Source: Ctena decussata (taxonomy: Eukaryota; Mollusca; Bivalvia; Lucinida; Lucinidae). From it: DNA of 64,000 nt. Of the stretch, positions 1-10,000 are shown piece by piece. The position numbers and the translations under genes are program-made. Numbering within the stretch: the first letter of the stretch is position 1; each line of letters opens with the position of its first letter. The notes beneath the pieces were generated by a model. It did no database searches, had not been told where the DNA came from, and worked only from the letters and a program-made list of their open reading frames with translations. The DNA is taken from assembly GCA_963989385.1 (NCBI GenBank), contig OZ022502.1, forward strand, positions 7,904,501-7,968,500, given 5' to 3'.

Positions 1-116
1 TATACCTATTTATGGGGACTGAAGGGCCATACTAGGCTAGAGACTCTTTAAAGCTAATTGCGCAGTACATCGTATGAACGGCTTAAGTTTCATGTGGAAT
101 TCAAAGACTATCAGGG

Positions 117-540
117 CTACATTTCTGTTGTACCGCCCAACTTTAAAGGCTTCACTGGCATGGTCATAAGATGTGCATATTGAACTTTTAGCTCAAGCTC
201 ATTCAGAACGCCTTTTTTCTGGAACAACAACGGACCTTCTGGTCTGCCGTCTGTGTCAGTCTTCAAATTCTTTCCTCTGCCGTGCGTGTTAGCCAAATAA
301 AAAAAAATTATCTGTAGGCAGAGGCAGCCGTTTTTCAGACCCTTGCTTCGTTTGGAAGTGTATAACTTCATTACTAAATCGAGCTTTGACGCTTAATTTT
401 GCAGTTTTGCTATTGAATGACTGCAGATTGATTTCATGCAAGAAAATACCTGATTTTGTTCCTGTGACGAACGATTCCTGCAGAAAAAGGATTTTGGTGC
501 AAATTTCAGGAAACAGGCTTTCGACCACCTCGCATGGGCT
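117..540 (-). pseudogene. Possible degenerate coding remnant
   Basis: Two minus-strand open frames overlap between 289 and 371. The upstream frame (to 289) reads a plausible globular-looking sequence containing CTKILFLQESFVTGTKSG, and the downstream frame (to 117) ends in VKPLKLGGTTEM. Switching between them at the A/T homopolymer around 298-308 would give one continuous reading of about 130 residues. I recognise no family. It could be an exon with a frameshift, a retro-pseudogene or chance. Confidence 0.2.
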
Positions 541-1430
541 TATGCGGCAGTGAAATTAAATCAGATCACTACTACCGGGGTTTCCAACATTAAATAATAT
601 CCCAATAATGTGTAAAGGTCAAATTGTATTTACCAGCACAATTTCTTCACATACTCTTTGTCTGTCAACAGTACTTACATCTGTCGTCGCTATAGTCGTC
701 TAACGTCGAAGGCGCCGGTTGTACGGTTTTACAGTATAGCGTACCTAACAAAAGCAGTCAGTCCACCTACAAAAAGATTTACGAGACAGTATAAATATAG
801 CACGATAATATAGCAAAACCTGTAATTGGGCAAAAATAGTTCACTAGTCTAGAGCTGAAACAACGACCAATTTCTCAGTAAATCAATAAGCAATTTTACG
901 TTTCTAAACAAATAAAAGGCCATCGGCCATGTGTCACCCGACGTTTGAAATGTGACACAAACTGCAGCCCTTTATCCCAGTTACAGACGACCTTTATGGC
1001 TAAAAACAGTGTATTTAAGAACATAGCTGAAGCACAAGCAAAGACACATACCCAATTACTGGGCCTCTACGAAGTTATAAAATACGTAAGTTTAAAAAGG
1101 GGCATATACATGTATGTGTAAAATCAGGTCACTGAAACTTTAAGCCCTTACAGAAAGCCCAAAACATCAAGACTGTATACCCAATAACAAAATAACAAGG
1201 GCCATAATCCTGCTAATATGATTCTGATGTAAAAAGAACAATGCATTTATGGAAATTCAACCCAATAATATGAATAGTTCTGGAGTTATCCTTTTACCTT
1301 TAAGTGAATGTCTATTATCTATGGAATGGAAATAACTCTGTTACTAATCAATTTAGCACATTCTAATAATATTCAGAATAATCAACTTACCAAATACTAA
1401 TAGCATACCAAATTTCAGCTCTCTCGGTCA
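541..1430. other. No feature recognised
   Basis: AT-rich non-coding sequence. I see no conserved reading frame, hairpin or tandem repeat here. Confidence 0.5.
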
Positions 1431-1439
1431 AACCGTTCA

Positions 1440-1835
1440 AAAGTTGGCTAAATGCAAAAACGACAAACGGCCATAACTTTGTAAAAAAAAAAGGACAACT
1501 GAAATTCCAAAATCACATGCACATCTTCATATCATGATGAAACGTTCTGCACAATTTCAAGTTAATCTGATACAAGATCTGGCAGGAGTTGCTGGGACAA
1601 GGTTGGAGTGAGCAATGGCCATAACGCCATCGAAAATGGTCGAAATAAAAATTGAAAACCACACGCACATCTTCATATAATAAGAATACAATTTGCCAAA
1701 ATTTCAAATTCATCCGATGAAAGACGTAGGCGGAGCTGCGGGGACAAGATTTCGGACGGACGGAAGGACTGACGGACACATGGACGGACGAGGGCTATTT
1801 CTATAGTCCCCATCCGCCTACGTCGGGTGAGAATA
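1440..1835. repeat. Dispersed repeat with two tandem subunits and GGAC-rich end
   Basis: Two diverged units of about 170 bp share 'ggccataac', 'cacatgcacatcttcatat' / 'cacacgcacatcttcatat' and 'gctgggacaag' / 'gcggggacaag'. The block ends with repeated 'ggacgga' and 'ctatagtcccc...gtgag'. This end resembles, in style, the ends of the larger arrays at 16.4-21.1 kb and 32.0-34.3 kb. Non-coding. Confidence 0.55.
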
Positions 1836-2189
1836 AAAATACTTATCACAACTTCTCAAGTTTTTCTTTAAGCTAAACTTGTTTGATAAAAAAATATAAT
1901 ACGCGGTTATCGGTCATCGGGTATTCCCCATAAATTTTCCCACTTTCGATTTAGCATCAGGTAAATGGTTATTGTTTTTTATATATATATATTTTTTTGT
2001 TTCTTGTATTACATGTTTTTATAAATATGTCTTTGTGTTATATAATAATGGATGACATAAAATCTCAGAATATCTTATTTGAGACTTGGGAACTGTTTTG
2101 AAATACCAGTTGACCTTTAACAAGCTACGATCAGCTGATATTAACCCAGTTAAGCCTAGTGTCCCGAAATAAATAGGACACAGGCAAAG

Positions 2190-2252
2190 AATGTAGACTC
2201 TAATCAGGTGCCGCAAAACGCGGCACCTGATCTGGGTCGACACTTTTTGCAT
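2190..2252. repeat. GCCGC hairpin repeat, copy 1
   Basis: A perfect 10-bp stem, 'caggtgccgc' (2205-2214) against 'gcggcacctg' (2220-2229), encloses a 5-nt loop. Flanks ('gtagac...ctgatctgggtc') are shared with the copy at 24250-24350, and related cores lie near 48425 and 54600. Confidence 0.6.
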
Positions 2253-2319
2253 AATATTTACAGCAGTTCGATAAAAATGTTGAAATACATAATTACACCT
2301 TTAAAAATGAAACGCGCCA

Positions 2320-2560
2320 CGCGAAGACTCCGCTGGGCAGCCTGGGCACCCACCCAGTCTGATCATAGGACTCCAGTGGTAAACCTGAGAATCCACACAG
2401 TCTGATCAGAGGACTCCACTGGTCAGCTTGGGCATCCACACAGTCTGATCAGAGGCTTGGCTGTGCTCTTTAAGAGTAGCTGAGGGTTTCGGACAGTGAA
2501 GACTCTGATCAGACTGGGGTGGCTTTGTCGTATCGCGGCTCTTTAATGATGGTTTGACTC
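2320..2560. mobile_element. Degenerate copy of the TGAGCC fold-back MITE
   Basis: Contains the family's diagnostic blocks 'cagcctgggca', 'acccagtctgatca' and 'gaagactc', and ends in 'cgtatcgcggctc'. The block is partly duplicated and the left end is missing. Compare the full copies at 14419 and 52173. Confidence 0.5.
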
Positions 2561-2621
2561 ATAAGAATAGAAGAGTCCACTGGGTATAGATAAATGGGTT
2601 GAGTCATACAAAAACACTTTT

Positions 2622-3742
2622 TATGCCCCCAATTTCGGAGAAATTGTGGGGGCATATTGGTTTGGGCCTGTCCGTCTGTCCGTCTGTCCTCTAACTCAAG
2701 AACCGTAAGAGCTAGGAGCTTGAAACTTTATACACATGATCAGTATGAAAAATAAGCGAACATGTGTTTTTTCTTTTTTCCGCGGGTCACATATTTCAAG
2801 AGTTATGCCCCTTTTTCGACTTAGCCTGTGGAACCTTGTGAACAAAATATCTCAAGAACCCCTGATGCTAGGATCATGAGGCTTTGCAAGATGAGAATGC
2901 CCAAGGTGTAGATGACCTGATTAACTTTTGAAACAAATTCGTGAATTTTTGACTGAGTTATGCCCCTTTTTCGACTTAGTGCATTGTAAGCCTATGGAAC
3001 CTTGTGAACAAAATATCTCAAGAACCCCTGAAGCTAGGAGCATGATTTTTTGCAGGAAGATACTGCCTGTGGTGTAGATGACCTGATTAACTTTTGAAAA
3101 AAAATCGTGAATTTTTGATCGAGTTATTCCCCTTTTTCGACTTAGTGCATTGAGGCCTATGGTACAAAGGTACCCTTACATATAGTCAAGAATAATAAGA
3201 GCTAGGAACTTGAAACTTTATACACATGATCAGTATGGAAAATAAGCAGACCAGTATTTTTTTATTTTTCCGCCGGTCATGTATTTCCAGAGTTATGCCC
3301 CTTTTTAGACTTAGCCTGTGGAACTTTGTGAACAAAATATCTCAAGAACCCCTGATGCTAGGATCATGAGGTTTTGCAGGATGAGAATGCCCAAGGTGTA
3401 GATGACCTGATTAACTTTTGAAATAAATTCGTGAATTTTTGACAAAGTTATGCCCCTTTTTCGACTTAGTGCATTGTAAGCCTATGGAACCTTGTGAACA
3501 AAATATCTCAAGAACCCCTGATGTTAGGAGCATGATTTTTTGCAGGAAGATACTGCCTGTGGTGTAGATGACCTGATTAACTTTCGAAAACAATTCGTAA
3601 ATTTTTGACTGAGTTAAGCCCCTTTTTCGACTTAGTGCATTGTAAGCCTATGGTACAAAGGTACAAGCATTATTGGATGAACCTTCTCTAGAGACAAGCA
3701 TATGGTTGGGGGCATAGTGTTTCATAAACACATTTTCTAGTT
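2622..3742. repeat. Tandem-array element with TATGCCCCC hairpin end
   Basis: The left end is a hairpin of 'tatgcccccaattt' with 'aaattgtgggggcata'. Diverged units of roughly 165 bp follow ('cccctttttcgacttag', 'aaaatatctcaagaacccctga', 'gtagatgacctgattaac'), with a higher-order period near 487 bp. The right end returns to 'gggggcatag'. This is the structure of a non-autonomous element with a tandem-repeat core. It has no coding capacity; the open frame at 3411-3593 is a shadow of the repeat. Confidence 0.65.
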
Positions 3743-4097
3743 ATAACATTTATTTGTTTACATCTATTTTACTTCTTTTTTATATTCCCGTCCAAAACCT
3801 TGTTGTCCACATTTTTTGTTATATAACCGATATTTTCTTTAATCGGAAGCCGTTCGCATAAAATTCTTTGTTGTTCGTTTGTGACACACACACAAAACCT
3901 AGATTATTTTTTATTGGTACACTAACCGCTACATATACATACATCCACGAACGCACACACGCACGTCGCTAGCTTGCTCTCACACAAATATTCACCGCAG
4001 GTAGCTGCAAACAACGCCGGGATTTGTGACGACTTTAGTAACTTTAGGTTAATGGCCGAAATCTTGCATTCGCTGCTAGAATCATACGCACTATGCA

Positions 4098-4181
4098 CGC
4101 AACGTTGAAACTATCATTAAAGGTCATAACATTTAATCAACGTTAATTCAATGTTGAATCAACGGTGTGTGCTTGCAGGGA
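4098..4181. repeat. CAACGTTGA palindromic repeat, partial copy
   Basis: Short palindromic blocks 'gcaacgttga', 'atcaacgttaattc' and 'gttgaatcaacg' are followed by 'gtgtgtgcttgcaggg'. The same arrangement occurs at 26515, 28125, 63411 and 63770. Confidence 0.5.
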
Positions 4182-4184
4182 TAG

Positions 4185-5870
4185 TTCCTGGATGAAAACA
4201 TTTTATACCAGAAAATTAAATTGAACGGAAAGACCTTCCGCCATTTGACGAAGGGAACAACTTTTACGAGTTCTTCTTTGCCTCCATGGCAGTCAGAGCC
4301 ATTCCAAAGAACAGAGGTTTCTGTTAATAGAATGGATTTGCTCCTAGAAGGATCCATGCCTGTTCATCTATAGATTAAGTTTTTGGATTTTCCAGTGCCC
4401 ATGCGATTTTTACATTTGTACACTTACCTCTTTTATTAGGCACTCTCTCGGGGAAGCGAATCCTTGGTTTAAACACATTTATTTCGCTTTTCCACAGATA
4501 TACACACATACAAAGCGACTCCTTCCTTTTAAGAGATGCCGCCCAATGATATAAAATTCTATTTCTCTTTAAAGAACAGCTTTCTTTTGAATCTGTTACG
4601 AGCAGAAATATTCTATCGGCATATATTATTAGCAAAGCCTAGTTTTAGTGCTGACAGTCTTTGTTTGCTGTTCACAGGTTTTTGAATACAATTATTAACA
4701 GGGTTAAGAGTCAGAACTAATGATTATCGAAGTTGTACCGAAGTAATTAAAAGAAACAATGAAGTCTTTTAATAGTGATCGTATAGAATTTATTAAAGTT
4801 AATTTAGAACTTTTTGTCTTGAAATTTTAATTTCCGAATTTTAGCTTTTTCTTCTGTCCGAAATATTTCCTAAAGTTCAAAATGAAAGTCAAAAGGTTGA
4901 ATATGTCGTTTTTAACGGACAGTATATCCGTGCGATAGCAAGCAAAACGCATATTACCAGTCCTTCTGAATTTCTATTCTTTTATACCCAGTTGGAATGA
5001 TGCAATGGCATGAACAACGTAATAAACCTTTAGTCATCATCCCAACCAGGTCACCAAAAGCGCCTTCAACCCTGAACCCTGCAGCCATTGGATGAAATTA
5101 TATTGGTTAATCACCTGACCAACCAATATATTACAATTCCATCGCAAAAGCTGTACTTTTAGTCATGTGACACACCAGGTGCAGTGTCACCCCTACAATA
5201 TATTTAAGTACAATCATCAAAAATTGACAGATAGTATATTAAATCAGTTGAAAATATGTTATCTCTATAAATATTTCCTAAAACTGTCTATAATAAGTCA
5301 ACAATGAAGGGCTTATTTATGCATATGTCATTGGAAATACTAAATTTACCAATCACCTGACCAGTGCAGTGACCCTTCATTATTGCGTTATTATTTAGTA
5401 TATTTAACAGTACATCTTAATAGTACATTTTAACAGTTTTCTACAAAATCTTAAATTCTAATGTTCTTAATAAAAGAAGCATAATTCAACAAATTTAAAT
5501 TATGAACTCATTAGATCAATCATTATAAAATCATTCAAAGCCCTGCTTTGCAACAAATGGAAGTACATGTATAAGCATACTTCATTATAATAGATATAAT
5601 TCCTTTAAAGGAAAATGTATTAAATTCAAATTTTCTTGCAATTTGTCCTTCATATAACTGAAACAACATAGGAATAACAGAAATCATATAATACTGAGAA
5701 AAAAATATAAACATATTATTTCAGTTGTTCTCATACGCACAAATGATAAGCAATAGAACCATGCAATTTTAAGAGTATTTAAATAGGGGGCAAAAACGGC
5801 CCTTATCATACCAGGTTCTGTTTGGGAAAAGAATGTAATATAAACGTATTCATAGCAAATTTAGTGCCAC
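4185..5870. other. No gene recognised
   Basis: AT-rich sequence. The only structure noted is a diverged repeat of 'accaatcacctgacca' with 'gcagtgtcacccc' (5110-5195) and 'gcagtgaccc' (5350-5385). Minus-strand open frames at 4148-4357 and 4375-4635 show no recognisable motif. Confidence 0.4.
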
Positions 5871-5879
5871 AGACGCGCG

Positions 5880-6236
5880 TTTTTGTATGTCGCTAAGCCC
5901 TAAAAGACTGAAAAAAAGAGATGATGCATGGACAGGTCTCAGCAGGCAACGAACATCCCTCTGCAAGCCACACTTACTGTCACTTTCCGCGGGACACATT
6001 AGCTGCAGACATCAAGTAACGGACGCCTACCCACACATACTACAATACCACGCTGCATTTGTTGCGTGGTTGCGTAACACTTTCCTGTTTCATTGTATTA
6101 TCCTGTCACTACACCATGATGTTGTTTATATGTTGTATTGCTTGTTCTCGTATATCAGTCTTGTGGTGATCTGAGGTAATAAAGAATAAAACTGAAAAAA
6201 AGAAGAAGAAAAAAAAAAAAAAGAAACTGAAAACTG
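5880..6236 (+). mobile_element. 3' end of a non-LTR retrotransposon
   Basis: A short open frame (5887-6174) is followed by 'gaggtaataaagaataaaactgaaa' and an A-rich tail with irregular 'actgaaa' repeats. This is the usual 3' end of a 5'-truncated LINE in invertebrates. The reverse transcriptase itself is absent. Confidence 0.5.
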
Positions 6237-6499
6237 AAAACTCGCTAGCGCAGGCGTCCCCAATCGAGTCACTTTGAACCCCTGCGTCTCGAGAAAGGTG
6301 ACAGGTAAGGGCATCAGGAAAGAGATGTCCGATACAACAAGGACCCGCAAAAAGCCAAATCAGCTCAAAAGAATGGAAGACAACCTCCGCTAAGATGCAC
6401 GTCGTCATGACAAGTTAGTCTTAGTTTTAGAGTAATTTAGATTTTTTTACCAGGTATACATGAAATTGAACAAGGTTACTTTACAAGGGCTCTTTGTGA

Positions 6500-6620
6500 C
6501 AGAGATAAAAGATAAGATAAGATAATTTTATTAACGTCTCACCAATTTTACATGTACATAAACACAGTTTAAAAAATCGATATAAGATGTAAAATTGCGA
6601 CTCAATATTGAGCTATGAGA
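6500..6620 (-). mobile_element. LINE/SINE 3' tail with (CTTAT)n
   Basis: Read on the minus strand, an AT-rich segment ends 'gagacgttaataaaattatc' followed by short CTTAT repeats, as at the 3' end of a retroposed copy. Confidence 0.35.
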
Positions 6621-6880
6621 GACGATCGCTCTAAAATGTGTCTGTTCTTGTGTCCTGCACCAGCACTACATCCCCTAAATACCCCACACTGAGCCAAGGA
6701 AGACGGTTAACCAACCAGCAAGTCTACGCTTCCAGACTCAGCCTGGAGTATTAAATGCAGTACTGGGACAAAACAGCAATTAGTTTGATAAAAAAGCGAC
6801 ACGCATTATCTATGAGCCATTATCACTCTAAAACGTACCATAAATAAGTGCCCTGATCAGAGATCATGAAGTTCATATTC

Positions 6881-6905
6881 TTTATTACAGTTTGTACACT
6901 CCGCC
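6881..6905 (+). promoter_or_regulatory. Splice acceptor, 5' UTR and Kozak start of the RHIM-like gene
   Basis: A pyrimidine-rich run and 'tttattacag' end an intron at 6890. Fifteen bases of UTR follow and then CCGCCATGG, a near-ideal Kozak context. At least one non-coding upstream exon and the promoter must therefore lie further 5'; I could not identify them. Confidence 0.6.
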
Positions 6906-7038
6906 ATGGAGGTTGTACTTCTGGCGATATTGCTTCTGCTAATTGCTGTCATTCAGATAGTCGGTCTAGTTGTTATCTACAAACTGGTGACGCGAAATGT
7001 AGGCAAACAATTCCAAAACCAGAGAGAGTTTTTACAAG
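6906..7038 (+). CDS. Exon 1: membrane anchor
   Basis: Encodes residues 1-44 plus one base of codon 45. The donor is CAAG|gtaagc. It carries the whole transmembrane segment and the basic stop-transfer residues. Confidence 0.75.
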
Positions 7039-10000
7039 GTAAGCGAGGATTCCGCACTACTGCCCTAAGACCCCCACAGACCCGTGCAGTCCTCCAATAA
7101 TTTATTACTGACCATTTCAAGATAAGTCATCTCTCGATACCTCGAAGTCGAACTTCAGTCCAAACTACTGGTATCTCAAAGTAAATTTTCTGGTACCAGA
7201 AAATTTACTTTGAGATTACAGTAGTTTGAGATAACAGGAGTTGAAATTTAAATAAAACCGGAAATATATTATTTAAAATAGGAATATACTTTGAGATATC
7301 AGTGTTCGAGATATCGGGAGCTGACTACAGTAGTTCTGTTGTGGTTCCTTGCTGTTACCTATTCTTGTTGTCCGTGTAGGTGTGTCCGTTCACAGGTTTT
7401 GTAAGTAGGGGAGAGTCATGTAACTTCGGACAGCAGGTGAATTCGGACAGTGACATTGTTTCCTTTATATGTCAGTTGTTTGGAACTAAGACAAAAATAA
7501 TTGGCCAAACAGTGAAAATCCTGATGAGACGGCCCATTTTGAGCCGTCTAATCTGGATTTTCACTGTTTGCAATGGTATGTCCGAATTTACCCGCTGTCT
7601 GAAATTACCAGACTCTACCCTAGTGTTTAAATTCGAGCAGCTGGGCTTACTGACCACCTATCTGGGACAGAGTTATTCATTCGGTTAAATATCGTGCGTG
7701 CCTTTTGTGAACTGCTGTCAATTTATGTTTATAATTTCCCTCCATTTTTGGTTTTAGGGCGATGTGGAATTGGTCGTATTAATTCCTGATCATTGCCAGT
7801 CTTTTTTTTGTTGTTATTTCACCATGTAGTAGCAAAGCATATGAAAAATTCGGAGCCCCTGCCCACGTGGTCAGTGTAGCTATATTTGCTGTTTTTAAAA
7901 ACTGACAGATAGAGGTAACTGTTAGAATACCGATGTCTAAACCGAACCTAATCTTAGAAATTGAGCAGACTAAACATGCTAAAGTTTATTAGCAAAATCT
8001 CTTAATTCAATTCGTGTAACTCCACAGTGAGAACCTGTAATGCAAAACCGGATAAGGTCAAAAGGAGGAACGTCAATGCAGAACTACCATCGTTTTTGGT
8101 CAAATTATTTCAGATTCGCTTAGAGTGTTAACAGACAGCCAAGTGTCTATACATGCAGTGGAGGGTGAAGACATGAGCAGGTCTACAGAGTCGGAAAGAG
8201 ATCCAACAGATATTGACAGCAAGAATTGTAGAAGGTAACGAAAATCACTATATTTGTATACTGCAGTTAAATCAGCATGATGTTTTCAAAATCAGCCTGT
8301 AATTGTTCTTTCTATTTCATGAAGTTTAAAATTAATATTTACATCAAAACTTAATTAGTACCAGTTATTGCAAAATTAAATAAATAGATAAATAAATAGA
8401 TTGTGAATCCTTACTGAATGATGTGATATAGACACGTATATACTGTCCTACTAATTCTGCACCTGCTGCCTTTCAAGCGTTGATGCTTTATTCAAATGTG
8501 AAAAGCTGTTTAAAATTTCACTTAAAATTTCACTGATCCTATTCCATATAAATAATTTCAGTTTCTGTGAGCCTTACAAAAAGCAGACTTATCAACACTT
8601 GGAGAAAGACAAGGATCTTAAATACTACGGTGCTTTGAACCTTATTTCTTATTGTCATGAAAAACCTATCTTACTAATATGTACTAATATGCACAATATG
8701 ATCGCAGAAAATACCTTATAAACTTAAAGTTTGATAAACCTCAGATAATAATTGAGCCGCGACGCGAGAAAACCAACAAAGTGGTTGTGCACCCATTGTA
8801 GACTAATATCAGCCTGGGCATCCACCCAGTCTGATCAGACTCTTCGCTAAGCGCCTTAAGGGTAGCTAAGGGTCTAAGCTACCTTCATGCGGACAGCCCA
8901 GGCTGATCTGAGTTTGCGCAGGGCGCACAACCACCTTGCTGGTTTTGTCATGTCTCGGCTCAGTTATATTATTTTGTATATTTTGAATATTAAATTGCAC
9001 AAATCCTAACAGGTCTGATCATGAGCATGATTAACTTTAAGACATGGATTGGTATGGCAATGTTCACTTTCTCTTTATAGCTTACTTGTTTACTGAAATT
9101 TAGTCTGCAGAAAAGACTACCGTAACAAAACTCAACTCGATCAAATCAGGATAGAGGAAACGTTGTGAAGCAGCACACGAATTTAACTTTCTATAGCAAC
9201 AAAGAGAAGCTACAACAGAACAACCAATTGACTTGGGAGAACTCGATAAGCATATCGCTTCCGTTCTAATCCCATAGCTTGTCCCGATATCTTACTTGTT
9301 TATGTATGTTCATATGTATGTTAACTGAGTAAGCTAAATAAATATGTTTAAACAAAAAAAAAATTGACTTCGTCAATATTAAGGCACTGAGGTTAACAGA
9401 TAACTTTTTAGAGGTGCACTTTTGCTCACCACGCCCAGGAACATACATAATCTAGTCGTGATTCGAAGACTTCTAGATCGTCTGCCAACCAAACAAAAAG
9501 AAACGAACTTAAAAGAAACTTTTTTTCAACTAAAAATACAGTCTTTTCGGTTTGGTTCCATTGATCTTAAGATATCTCGATTTGATTTCAAGGGAATCAG
9601 CTCTGACATGTTTGTTTCTGCTTCGGTAGGGGCCATGTTTCAAAAGAATATTATTTTATTATCATTCTTTTTCTTCTAAGAATACACCTCAGTTAGGAAG
9701 AGTTACGTTGTCCAAGGAAACAAACAGCAAATTAAAAAAAGTTGTTTTCATTTTTTGAAAATTGGCGAAAAACACGACGGTGTACTCCCATACACAATAA
9801 GTTGACTTTTCTCCGCACTGTATTCCTTTGACGGAAATATATGTAGTATGTCTTTCGGATGCCAGTGATACATTTTGTCGTTGTCATAATATTTCAGAGG
9901 AGGATTTTCTCTACAATTCGTCCGATGACTACGACAACCTTGGATGGCTAGCTGAGGAAGCTGATCGGATTGATGAAGAAAGTCTTGATGAAATTGATAC

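Noticed and set aside
6109..6408. Minus-strand proteins with poly-Phe
   Set aside because: Translation of the A-rich LINE tail on the opposite strand.
6945..6968. I-Q-I-V-G in the exon-1 helix as a second RHIM core
   Set aside because: It has an extra residue before Gly and lies within the transmembrane segment.
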